Notes: generated by a model from the letters alone, not told the origin. Numbered from the stretch's first letter, positions 26,757-34,579 are shown. The stretch is 35,414 nt of DNA from Candidatus Eiseniibacteriota bacterium (GCA_025453925.1 JALOPK010000002.1:1-35414), one strand, 5' to 3'. Program-made: numbers and translations.

Positions 26757-28220
26757 CTACGGGAAATCGATGTCGATCACAATGGTGGGGGGCCCTGCCT
26801 CCCCCCCGATGGAAGGCTCCCGCGAGTCCTCGCCCGGATCGACGCCTCCGGTGACCACGTCCGCCAGATCGTCGAGGAGATCGGAGGCCAGTTCCTCCTC
26901 CGTCGGGTTCGCACCGGGCCATTCCTCTTCGCCTTCCCTTGCACCCTCATCGACGACACCGGCTCCTTCGTCGCCAGGCCCCGCTTCCTCATCGGCTCCG
27001 CCGGGGCCTTCGTCGTCGGGTGCTGTTCCTTCACCACCTCCGCCTGCCCACCGTTCGCCCGTGCCTCCACCATCATCCCCGCGGCCGTGAGACGACCGCG
27101 CGAGGAACTCCTGTTCGAACTGACTGACATCATCGGCCACGCGGTCAGTCTCGGCGAGCTGCTGCACCTTGTCGGCAGCCTCCCTGAACTTCGGGTCAGC
27201 CTTCGATGCTGCTTGGTAGTGCGTATGGGCCTTGGGCCAATCGCCCGCGTCCTCGGCGGCGAGACCGCGGGAGAACTCCAGGAAAGCGAGCAGGTTCCTG
27301 GTGGGCCTTCGAGAGATCTCCTCTCGTTCGATCTCTGTGAGTTCGATGCCCAAGCGCGAAACCGCGTCAAAGACGATGCCCTTCTCCATATCAAACACGG
27401 CATCAAGCTTGCCACCCACGGGTCTCAGGTTGTCGAGCCGGCCCTGGACCACGTCGGCTACCGCGGACTCGATGTTCACCCCGCCGGGGAAATCCCGATA
27501 CACGCCGTTGAGCACTGTGCCGGCGCCTGCGATCCTTCCCATACGCAGTGCGGTGCGATCATCAACCAGGCCGCTGGCACCCAGGCCAATCTCTTCCAGG
27601 AGCGCCACGACACGCGATCTTTCCAGAACCTGCAACCTACGGACCATGGAAAGGTCGGTCGTGAGGAACTCGGCCAAGCCCCGCCCCAAGACGGCAAGCT
27701 CCGAAGACACGCCGACGTACCGGAAGGGAAAGACGCCGACCGTCAGCCGGGGGAGTGCCTTGGCACGGGATGACTCCTCCTTCACCAGCCGCCCCATCTC
27801 GGTGTGCAGTTGTTGTCGCAGTATGAACCGGATTCTCCCCCGGATCTTGCGCTGGGCGCTCCGGGAAGGGATGGCGGGATACGCCTGGTAGATCTTGACC
27901 GCGCCATCCAGGTCGCCCGCCCGCTCCCGCATCAGACCTCGATAGAGCACACCCTCGGCCGACCAGTACCCCAGGCTTTGAGCGTTGGTGAGCTTCGTCT
28001 CCGCATCTTGATGCCGGCCCGTCCGGTAGTACGCCTGTCCCAGGAGGTCGAGTACCTCGCCGTTGTTGGGGTTCTGCACCGCCAGCGCCTCCAGGATCGG
28101 AAGCGCCTCCGCGCCCTTGTCCTCTGCAACGAGAGACCGTGCCCGTCCGACGCCGCTTGACGCACATCCCAGCACGAGCGCGCACAATGGGATGCACGCC
28201 CACACCAGCAAACGGTGCAC
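26757..28220 (-). CDS. TPR and CsgG-like lipoprotein with acidic C-terminal tail
   Basis: The ORF opens at 28346, but its first 42 residues cover a simple repeat (NPKSEIRN). The GTG at 28220 follows GGAAGTGAG and begins a clean lipoprotein signal (VHRLLVWACIPLCALVLGC), giving 487 residues. TPR-like helices come next (about 25-110, VLDLLGQAYYRTGRHQDAE). A CsgG/TolB-N-like domain follows (about 155-300: VGVFPFRYVG, LTTDLSMVRRLQVLERSRV, GRIAGAGTVLNGVYR), then another TPR (AEDAGDWPKAHTHYQAAS). The last 110 residues are low-complexity Gly/Glu/Asp/Pro. CsgG-type domains form oligomeric outer-membrane pores or bind periplasmic partners. It is 9 bases before the barrel gene. Confidence 0.85.
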   Translation of the reverse strand: MHRLLVWACIPLCALVLGCASSGVGRARSLVAEDKGAEALPILEALAVQNPNNGEVLDLLGQAYYRTGRHQDAETKLTNAQSLGYWSAEGVLYRGLMRERAGDLDGAVKIYQAYPAIPSRSAQRKIRGRIRFILRQQLHTEMGRLVKEESSRAKALPRLTVGVFPFRYVGVSSELAVLGRGLAEFLTTDLSMVRRLQVLERSRVVALLEEIGLGASGLVDDRTALRMGRIAGAGTVLNGVYRDFPGGVNIESAVADVVQGRLDNLRPVGGKLDAVFDMEKGIVFDAVSRLGIELTEIEREEISRRPTRNLLAFLEFSRGLAAEDAGDWPKAHTHYQAASKADPKFREAADKVQQLAETDRVADDVSQFEQEFLARSSHGRGDDGGGTGERWAGGGGEGTAPDDEGPGGADEEAGPGDEGAGVVDEGAREGEEEWPGANPTEEELASDLLDDLADVVTGGVDPGEDSREPSIGGEAGPPTIVIDIDFP

Positions 28221-28287
28221 CTCACTTCCGATTGATCGCGGGCTGGGGGAAGCCGTCCGCCCTCCATTCGCGGTTCCCCTCCCTCCG

Positions 28288-28317
28288 TTTCGGATTTCGG
28301 ATTTCGGATTTCGGATT
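28288..28317. repeat. Four 7-base tandem repeats (TTTCGGA)
   Basis: TTTCGGA occurs four times in a row at 28288-28315, followed by TT. It lies between the genes at 28356 and 28220 and, read on the minus strand, gives the spurious peptide NPKSEIRN. It argues against the long ORF start of the lipoprotein gene. Length changes here would alter the spacing within the operon. Confidence 0.9.
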
Positions 28318-28355
28318 CCTCTGGTATCCGCCGGCTGCCGACTCATCTCATCTCC

Positions 28356-30125
28356 CTACCGTTCGATCCGCGCGCGAATCAGGCCGAGACTGCTTTCCTC
28401 AACGATCACTCTGAGGTTGCCGAACGGGACGCGATTGATCTCCCGGGCCAATTCTGAAGGATGCCCTTCGAATGAGATTTCGAACCGCGCCAGTTCCTTG
28501 TCACGTGAACGCGGGACCACCGTGAGCACGCCGTCAACGCTCTCCCTCACCACACGTTCGATCGTGGTGAGATCGGTCTGACTCCTCACCCCCGTGACCT
28601 CAAAGGCGACAATGCGCCGCCCGTACACTTCCTCGCGGGCGAGGCGCACCAGCTCACGTTCCAGCTCCGTGCCGACCTTCTTGCACATTTCCTGGATCGC
28701 TACCAGCCCCGACTGTACCGCCTGGGGATCGGCTCCGACGCCGCTGCCGCTGACCGTTCCAATAACCTGCCCATTGTCGGCGCGAAGGATCTGGAAGCTC
28801 CCCTCGGCGGTGCTGGAGCGGATGTTTTCGATCCCGTAGCTGCCGATCGCCCCTCCTCCCGAGAGCGCGACCCGCCCTATCACGAGCAGGTCACCACCCT
28901 GCGTGAGCACGTAGGCAGTGAGGTCCTCCGAAGGGAGGCCGGGGGACCGCGCCTGCAGAGTGCGGCGGTATTGGCCGACATCGATCACGCGGAAACCTCT
29001 ATCGGTGAGCATGCCCTGCAATCGCGTCTCTGAGTAGGTCGGCTCCCGCCCTCCACCCGGGATCCCGTACTCCGCGCCGGTGGCGTCTTCCTCCGCCACG
29101 ATCATGACCCGGGGGTGAGCCCATGCCGGGTGGAGCACGCCCAGGGCAATGAGATCGTCCTCCAGCACGCCCCTCGCCACCTGCGCGGCGATCTCCACGA
29201 TCACTGTTCCCGCGGAGTCCCGTTCGCCGGTGACCGTGAAATCGCGCACGTATTCCCGCGAACGGGGGAGCACGTCGTCGCGAATGGACGCTACGTGGAA
29301 TGAAAGGCTATCCTGGCCCATCAAACGACCTGTGGAGCGACGCACTGCCGCCCGAAGCGCATCATCCGTTGCGGCCTCCCGAGCCGCGTCCCGACCCGCG
29401 TCGGTATCGTGCCGGCCGGTGGCGCGCACCAGGCTCACTCGTGCTTCGGTCTGGATGCGGATCTCCATCCTGGCCAGAGCATCACGCGCGACCGAGAAGC
29501 CGGGATCGGTCTTCAGCGCCTCAGCGTACTCGCGCCGGGCCATGTCGAGGTCGCCGGCGTCCTCCAGGCGAATCCCCATGCCGTAGTGGGAGAACGCCGT
29601 CTCAGAGATCCCGGCGGCCGATGGCCTCTCCAGTTTCTTGCCGAGCCTGTCGGCGAACGCCTCTGCCAGCCTCCCGATGAGATCGAGCAGGTCGCCCATC
29701 TTGCCGGTCACTTGCTCCGCTTTGACGAGGCGGGTCGTCTCGGTCTCGACCATCCGCGCATCGATGCGCACCTTCTTGCCCATCACCATGAAGCTACCAA
29801 GCAGCAGATAGCGGGCTCCCACGATCCGCCCGATCCGGCCGGCCGTCTGGTCGTCAACCGCGCCGCTGGCCTGCAGACCGAGCTCCTCGGCAACCTGGCG
29901 GATCCGGGACCGCTCGACGATCTCCAAATCATGCACCTGGGAGAGCTGGGTCGCCAAGGCCGCAGAGAAACCCTGGCTCAACGGGTCGTAGGTCGTCCGA
30001 TCAGTGAGGCTGTTGTTGAGGAAGTCGACAACGGCGAGAGTCTGGGGAGTATCTGCGGCGGAGGCAGGCGCCTGCCATGCGGACAGCGCGGCAAGCGCAA
30101 GACAGGGAACGAATGGCCGGCGCAT
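28356..30125 (-). CDS. Exported CsgG/FlgT-like protein
   Basis: The ATG at 30125 has GGAGG five bases upstream and begins a signal peptide (RRPFVPCLALAALSAWQAPASA); the ORF track's start (30179) lacks one. The protein has 589 residues. Residues about 27-165 are CsgG/FlgO-like (TLAVVDFLNNSL, EIVERSRIRQVAEELGLQ, GRIVGARYLLLGSF). A TPR-like helical segment follows (about 180-225). Residues about 230-315 resemble the FlgT N-terminal domain (RATGRHDTDAGRDAAREAATDDALR). The C-terminal half carries two more alpha/beta domains, including a LPS-assembly or TolB-like middle domain. FlgO/FlgT are flagellar outer-ring proteins in Vibrio; no flagellar gene is present here. It is the first gene of the five-gene operon. 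Confidence 0.8.
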   Translation of the reverse strand: MRRPFVPCLALAALSAWQAPASAADTPQTLAVVDFLNNSLTDRTTYDPLSQGFSAALATQLSQVHDLEIVERSRIRQVAEELGLQASGAVDDQTAGRIGRIVGARYLLLGSFMVMGKKVRIDARMVETETTRLVKAEQVTGKMGDLLDLIGRLAEAFADRLGKKLERPSAAGISETAFSHYGMGIRLEDAGDLDMARREYAEALKTDPGFSVARDALARMEIRIQTEARVSLVRATGRHDTDAGRDAAREAATDDALRAAVRRSTGRLMGQDSLSFHVASIRDDVLPRSREYVRDFTVTGERDSAGTVIVEIAAQVARGVLEDDLIALGVLHPAWAHPRVMIVAEEDATGAEYGIPGGGREPTYSETRLQGMLTDRGFRVIDVGQYRRTLQARSPGLPSEDLTAYVLTQGGDLLVIGRVALSGGGAIGSYGIENIRSSTAEGSFQILRADNGQVIGTVSGSGVGADPQAVQSGLVAIQEMCKKVGTELERELVRLAREEVYGRRIVAFEVTGVRSQTDLTTIERVVRESVDGVLTVVPRSRDKELARFEISFEGHPSELAREINRVPFGNLRVIVEESSLGLIRARIER

Positions 30126-30313
30126 CTGCACCTCCCATGCACGGGAATTCTGATCTACCCCCGAGCGCCCCACATCCACGGACGATGGTTGAAGAAGACG
30201 TCCGCTCTCAGGGAAACAACATGGACACCGAGGCCCGGATCCGTCAAGCAGTCGACCACGGTCCCCCCGCGGTGCCCATCGGTCGGACCGCCAGTCCCGT
30301 CCGGCAGTACTGA

Positions 30314-30351
30314 ACTATAGGGAGGCGAGGAAGCTGTACCCATCAATGGGT
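30314..30351 (-). promoter_or_regulatory. Possible promoter with overlapping palindromic operator for the envelope operon
   Basis: On the minus strand TATAGT (30314-30319) makes a good -10 box; TGGGTA lies 17 bases upstream as a weak -35. That -35 overlaps a perfect 14-base palindrome, ACCCATCAATGGGT (ACCCAT and ATGGGT around CA, 30338-30351), which is the position expected for a repressor. It implies a leader of about 180 bases before the start at 30125. Confidence 0.3.
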
Positions 30352-30606
30352 GGGAGTCATCGGGCTTGGGCAGCAGTGGCGCGACATGGGCCACACTGCG
30401 CGTTCCGGAGACGACTACGGCAGCGAGGGACACCGACCGTGGTGAGTGCACCATCGCCATCAGGTCCAAGCGTGCGGCCCAACCAGGAGCTCTCGTGGCG
30501 GGAGCCCGCCGTGCCACGGCGTGGACCGACGCTCTTGGCCCTTTCCGGCTCATTCGGTCCGGAGGCGCACACGCCGTTCGACAGGGGCCCGCGCAACGCG
30601 TGACAG

Positions 30607-30658
30607 TTGCCCTGACCGGGTCGTGTTGTGTATGTTTGATGCCCGGCTCGAATCGAGC
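30607..30658 (+). promoter_or_regulatory. Possible promoter and palindrome upstream of the knot-family gene
   Basis: TTGCCC (30607-30612) and TATGTT (30631-30636) are 18 bases apart, a moderate sigma-70-like match. A short palindrome GCTCGAATCGAGC (30646-30658) follows at about the expected start of transcription. Support is by eye only. Confidence 0.28.
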
Positions 30659-30720
30659 GCATTCCAGGCGCCCGCTGACCGAGCCGGAACACGGCGACTA
30701 CTCACTCCGGAGGTCATCCG

Positions 30721-30996
30721 ATGCCCAAGCTATACCGAACTGACGTCCCATCCGAAGCTCATCTGAAGGTCTTCGTCACCGATGTCCGCCTGGACGCGGA
30801 CCTGGTTGTTTTCGAGACGAACGACCCCTGGGCCGCCACGGAAAGCGGCGTATGGTACTATACCGACATCAGGTCAGACGCCGACAAGATCGTGTGCTAC
30901 ACCGACATCCGGTCGGAGGCGGACGTGGTCGTGTACAAGACCGACTCGCAATGGGACACGGGTTGGATCAACAACAACAAGGCAGGGCTCCTGTAG
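30721..30996 (+). CDS. Small repeat protein, probable 7(1) septoil knot / DUF6150 family
   Basis: The protein has 91 residues, with GGAGG seven bases before the ATG. It has no signal peptide or membrane segment. It consists of repeating short beta units: VTDVRLDADLVVFET, YTDIRSDADKIVCYT, YTDIRSEADVVVYKT, preceded by a degenerate copy (SEAHLKVF). The pattern [V/Y]xD[V/I/Y][R/K]S[D/E/Q]ADxxV is what I know from DUF6150 proteins, described as very small 7(1)-knotted (septoil) proteins of unknown function. The C-terminus GWINNNKAGLL is also usual in shape (xGWxNxxKxxxL). Assignment is from memory of the repeat pattern, not from a search. A perfect inverted repeat begins 7 bases after the stop. 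Confidence 0.75.
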   Translation: MPKLYRTDVPSEAHLKVFVTDVRLDADLVVFETNDPWAATESGVWYYTDIRSDADKIVCYTDIRSEADVVVYKTDSQWDTGWINNNKAGLL

Positions 30997-31003
30997 ATCA
31001 TGC

Positions 31004-31077
31004 CCTCCTGCTCCTTTGCCGGCCGACGCATCATGCAACCCCGCGGCGCGGAGCGAATCCGGCAAAGGAGCAGGAGG
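31004..31077. repeat. Perfect 19-base inverted repeat with 36-base loop
   Basis: CCTCCTGCTCCTTTGCCGG (31004-31022) and its exact reverse complement CCGGCAAAGGAGCAGGAGG (31059-31077) flank a loop that holds a smaller GCATCATGC hairpin. It lies between the knot-family gene and the MscS gene, both on the plus strand. There is no T-run after it, so it is not a standard intrinsic terminator, though it could still stop or stabilise the upstream transcript. It also contains purine-rich AAAGGAGCAGGAGG 20 to 40 bases before the MscS start. Confidence 0.93.
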
Positions 31078-31110
31078 CGGGGTTCACGCGGACCAGTTGA
31101 CGTACTCTGA

Positions 31111-32052
31111 ATGAGTGGACTTCCATTGCTTCCCGGTCTCACCGGTTGGGCCTCGGTTCTGGACCACCAGAATCGGCTCCTGGCTTCGCTGCTTCTGGTG
31201 CTGCTGCTATGGCTGACCCGTTCCGTCATCCTGCGGGCGGTCCTCAAGCAAACCACCGAGCCCCGGACCCGCTATGCCTGGCAGAAAGGCTCAGGGTACG
31301 CAGTCGCCTCTCTGGCGGCCGTGTTGCTCGTCTTGCTGTGGGTGGAGAGCCTTCGTTCCATCGCCACCATGATCGGTATCCTGACTGCAGGGCTTGCTAT
31401 CGCGCTCAGGGATTTGCTTGTGAATCTTGCGGGCTGGCTGTTCATCATCTCGCGCCGACCGTTCGGACTGGGTGACAGGATACAGATCGGCTCCCACCGT
31501 GGCGATGTCATTGACATCAGACTGTTTCAGTTCACGCTGATGGAGATCGGCAACTGGGTCGACGCGGATCAGAGCACGGGCAGAATCATCCACGTTCCGA
31601 ATGGCATGGTCCTGACCACTCCACTGGCGAACTACAGCAGGGGTTTCCACTACGTCTGGAATGAGATGCCGGTCTTGATTACCTTCGAGAGCAACTGGCA
31701 GGCGGCCAAGGGAATTCTCCTCCGAGTTGCGGAAGCCCACGCAGAGCATCTGACAGATGAGGCGCGACGCCGCGTGATCGAGGCGAGCAGTCGCTTCATG
31801 ATCTTCTACACGAAACTGACCCCTATCATTTATACATCAGTGAAAGACAGCGGCGTGCTGCTGACCATGCGCTACCTCACCGATCCGAAGCACCGCAGAG
31901 ACAGCGAGCACGCGATCTGGGAGAGCGTCCTCACCGAATTCGGCCAACGAAAAGACATTGAGTTCGCGTACCCCACTTGGCGTGCATATGTCCGCGGTGA
32001 GCCTCCACCGCAGGGAGAATCCCCGGCTTTCGTGCCTCCACCTCCCTCTTGA
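31111..32052 (+). CDS. MscS-family mechanosensitive channel
   Basis: The protein has 313 residues with three membrane helices near the N-terminus: about 22-42 (RLLASLLLVLLLWLTRSVIL), 60-78 (YAVASLAAVLLVLLWVESL), and the pore-lining TM3 (TMIGILTAGLAIALRDLLVNLAGW), followed by the conserved RPFGLGDRIQIG and the beta domain with VPNG. This is the minimal MscS plan, with three helices and an alpha/beta cytoplasmic vestibule. The channel would open under membrane tension and release solutes after osmotic downshock. The start ATG has no clear ribosome site, and the C-terminal tail is Pro-rich. The preceding inverted repeat may affect its expression. Confidence 0.92.
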   Translation: MSGLPLLPGLTGWASVLDHQNRLLASLLLVLLLWLTRSVILRAVLKQTTEPRTRYAWQKGSGYAVASLAAVLLVLLWVESLRSIATMIGILTAGLAIALRDLLVNLAGWLFIISRRPFGLGDRIQIGSHRGDVIDIRLFQFTLMEIGNWVDADQSTGRIIHVPNGMVLTTPLANYSRGFHYVWNEMPVLITFESNWQAAKGILLRVAEAHAEHLTDEARRRVIEASSRFMIFYTKLTPIIYTSVKDSGVLLTMRYLTDPKHRRDSEHAIWESVLTEFGQRKDIEFAYPTWRAYVRGEPPPQGESPAFVPPPPS

Positions 32053-32108
32053 GTGGAAGGGGCGCGCGTTTCCGTCTTCTCCGCGTCACTCGTGAAGTCC
32101 CGCAGATT

Positions 32109-32125
32109 CGGGCTCGCGGAGCCCG
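32109..32125. terminator. Hairpin between convergent genes, possible bidirectional terminator
   Basis: CGGGCTC, a GCG loop and GAGCCCG form a 7-base GC-rich stem in the 169-base gap between the MscS gene (plus) and the synthetase-like gene (minus). No T-run follows on either strand, so the terminator call is tentative. Nothing else is seen in the gap. Confidence 0.35.
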
Positions 32126-32221
32126 GCGGGTCGGTGGACACGGGTGATCTCGCCGGGGTTTTGTCGTCGGCTGCTGAGACCCGCATGGCGGGAGCGTATC
32201 GCGAGGCGCCCCGCGAAGTCG

Positions 32222-34579
32222 TTACCGATACATGCTCGTGATGACGCGGCGGTACTTCTGCTGGATCACGCCTCGGCGTTTCTTCAAAGTGTGGGTCAGT
32301 TCGTCCCCGACCTTGAACTCATCGCGGATCAGCCTGAACTGCGATATTCGTTCAAAGGTCTTGAATCCGTTGGCGGGCGAGATCAGGCGCTTGACCTCGT
32401 CCTGGAACAGCTCGATGACCTTCCGGTCGCCGATCATCTCGTCGGGGTCTTGTGGAAGCCCCTTCTCCTCGGCGACCTTGGTCAACGCATCGAAATCCGG
32501 GACCAAGAGCGTGGCCAGGGACTTCTGGTCTTGCCCCACGACGACGGCCTGGGAGATGAACGGGCTCTCCTCGATCTTTGCCTCTATGGGGTAGGGCTCG
32601 ACGTTTTCGCCGCCCAACAGAACGATGGTGTCCTTCGCCCTTCCGAGGAGTTGGATGTCTCCGTTCACGGAGAGACGCCCTATGTCGCCGGTGTTGAACC
32701 AGCCATCCTCGCTCAGCACCTCGCCGGTCGCTTCGGGGTTCTTGTGATACCCCTGCATGACCTGCGGCCCCTTGACGAATACCAGGCCCTTATGGCCCTT
32801 GAGCACCTGTTTCGAAGGGTTCTCCAGACTTCGGATTTCGACCTTGGTGAAGGGGATGGGCGGACCGACCGTGCGGAACATCGACTTGCGGGGGAGCCGG
32901 GCCGATACCACCGGTGACGTCTCGGTGAGGCCGTAGCCCTCGACGATCCTCAGACCGACGGTGTCGAAGAACTCGTCGACATGCTGGGGTAGCGCGCCGC
33001 CTCCCGAGATGGGGAGGATCAGGCGGCCTCCCATCTTCTGGCGAATCGCCGAGAAGATCCTGTGATCGGCGAAGTGGTAGATCGGCGCCAGCAGCGTCAC
33101 GACGAGAACCGCCTTTGCGCGTCGAAGGAACTCCTCCCATGGGAGTGACGTCGCGAATCGGGGCTCTCTCCCTTCGATGACCCGCCAGGAGCGGGAATAC
33201 CACATGGAGAGCTTGAGCAGTGTGAAGAACAGCTTCTGTTTGGATGGTGGCTGCTGCCGCACATTGTTGAGAATACCCTTGTGCAGCCCCTCCCAGACTC
33301 TGGGCACGCTGGCGATATAGTGCGGACGCAGAAGCTCGAAGTCGCGCAACAGCACCTGGCGCAGGGGTTTCGAGTAGGCCAGACTGACGCCGCTGGCGAG
33401 GATGATGTACTCCACGGTCCGCTCGAACACGTGCCAGGGCGGAAGGATCGACATGAAGATCGTGCCGGGCTTGATTCCGAAGTAGTCGGGAAGCACGTCG
33501 ACATTGTGCATGACGTTGGCGTGGGTGAGTACTACGCCTTTCGGTACCCCCGTCGTGCCGGACGTGTAGATGATGGTCGCCACGTCGGTCGGCTTCACCT
33601 CCGCCGCGTAGTCAAGGAACTTGCGGGGGCTCACTGCGCGTTCTTTGCGGCCTTTCTTCAAGAGCAGATCCAGTGGTATGGCATGCTCGGGGCCGCCGTG
33701 GTACTCTTCGTCGAGGACCACGATCGTCTTGAGTTCCGGAAGCTGGTCTCTGATCTTGAGGAGCTTGGAGAGGTCCGTCCCTTCCGGCAAGGCTTCTCCT
33801 CGCTCCAGCTCGCGGCTCAGCCTGGCCAGCCGGTCCAGGACTGCCGCGTACCGTCCCTTCGGTGAAGGAATGGCCTTCAAGGACCGGAGCACGTCGCGCA
33901 CTTCACCTTCAAAGTAACCCATCTCTGCCAAGGCCAGCGCCGCCTCTTGCTTGACTTCCGGGTCCTTGGACCCGAGGAGATCCACCAGCTTGTCGCGGGC
34001 GCCCGCCACTCGGTCGATGTCCCAGAGAGCCCTGGCCAGGGGGATGGCGAGCGCGGGATCCACCGTGGTATCGAAGAGGGCCTGCAAGGGGGGCAGGACC
34101 TTCTCGGGGTCGCCGTGGTGGCCCAAGATGTCGATGGCTGCAATCTTCACTTCCTTGGATCCGGCGGACCTGGCCAGGTTCTCCAGCGCTGCGTGGGCCT
34201 CGGCTTTGGAGTCCTCATCTTCGCTGCCGAGGAGGACTCTCGCGCACGCAAGCTGCCCTCGCTCGCTCGAGCGCAAGAGCTTCGACCTCAAGGCGGGCTC
34301 TGCCGACTTGCCGAGGGACTCGAGCTTCCTCATGGCGGTCCAGAGACCGGCTCCTTCGCCGGAGTCCGCGAGTCCGAGCGCGCTCTCGACCGCAGGGCCT
34401 ACACTGGAGGCTTCCGCCTCCGACTTGCCGGGAGATGAGTCCTGGCCCGGCTTCTCCTCCCGCGCAGGAGCGGATCCCAGGATGACCGGGAAGGCGAGGA
34501 CGATGGCGATGAAGGCGCGCATGGGCAAGACAAGTGATTCGAACGTTCCGGGAAGGAGCCAGGAAGTCCTTGGAAGCAT
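32222..34579 (-). CDS. Chimeric ORF: exported HEAT-repeat region fused to an N-terminally truncated acyl-CoA synthetase
   Basis: The ORF has 785 residues; ATG 34522 is an alternative start that leaves a cleaner signal peptide (MRAFIAIVLAFPVILGSAPA). Residues about 60-250 are HEAT-like helical repeats (SKEVKIAAIDILGHHGDPEKV, DPEVKQEAALALAEMGY). From about residue 268 (LSKLLKIRDQLPELKTIVVLD) the sequence is an AMP-forming long-chain acyl-CoA synthetase: YTSGTTGVPKG (phosphate loop), PPWHVFERTVEY, EGYGLTETSPV, GWFNTGDIG, LGRAKDTIVLLGGENVEP. The usual first 120-140 residues of such enzymes are absent. An exported domain joined to a cytosolic enzyme lacking its N-terminal part is unlikely to work as a synthetase. 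It may be a deletion fusion or an assembly join. Confidence 0.8.
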   Translation of the reverse strand: MLPRTSWLLPGTFESLVLPMRAFIAIVLAFPVILGSAPAREEKPGQDSSPGKSEAEASSVGPAVESALGLADSGEGAGLWTAMRKLESLGKSAEPALRSKLLRSSERGQLACARVLLGSEDEDSKAEAHAALENLARSAGSKEVKIAAIDILGHHGDPEKVLPPLQALFDTTVDPALAIPLARALWDIDRVAGARDKLVDLLGSKDPEVKQEAALALAEMGYFEGEVRDVLRSLKAIPSPKGRYAAVLDRLARLSRELERGEALPEGTDLSKLLKIRDQLPELKTIVVLDEEYHGGPEHAIPLDLLLKKGRKERAVSPRKFLDYAAEVKPTDVATIIYTSGTTGVPKGVVLTHANVMHNVDVLPDYFGIKPGTIFMSILPPWHVFERTVEYIILASGVSLAYSKPLRQVLLRDFELLRPHYIASVPRVWEGLHKGILNNVRQQPPSKQKLFFTLLKLSMWYSRSWRVIEGREPRFATSLPWEEFLRRAKAVLVVTLLAPIYHFADHRIFSAIRQKMGGRLILPISGGGALPQHVDEFFDTVGLRIVEGYGLTETSPVVSARLPRKSMFRTVGPPIPFTKVEIRSLENPSKQVLKGHKGLVFVKGPQVMQGYHKNPEATGEVLSEDGWFNTGDIGRLSVNGDIQLLGRAKDTIVLLGGENVEPYPIEAKIEESPFISQAVVVGQDQKSLATLLVPDFDALTKVAEEKGLPQDPDEMIGDRKVIELFQDEVKRLISPANGFKTFERISQFRLIRDEFKVGDELTHTLKKRRGVIQQKYRRVITSMYR

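Larger units (their letters stand above)
30126..30720. other. Intergenic region with possible promoters and palindromes
   Basis: About 600 bases without a credible gene separate the envelope operon (minus) and the small knot-family gene (plus). Short ORFs are present on both strands, but their composition and overlap look random. Landmarks listed separately are a palindrome and -10-like box on the operon side and a promoter-like pair on the other. Confidence 0.6.

Noticed and set aside
28221-28346. N-terminal extension of the TPR lipoprotein
   Set aside because: It reads through a 7-base tandem repeat and places the lipoprotein signal 43 residues inside the protein.
30346-30743. Several overlapping short ORFs upstream of the knot-family gene
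   Set aside because: All have skewed composition, no ribosome sites, and no recognisable pattern, and they overlap one another on both strands.
31004-31077. Intrinsic terminator
   Set aside because: The stem is long and perfect, but the loop is 36 bases and no T-run follows, so I list it as an inverted repeat.
32053-32221. tRNA-like hairpins between the MscS and synthetase-like genes
   Set aside because: Only one clear stem can be drawn; no cloverleaf, T-loop sequence or acceptor pairing was found.
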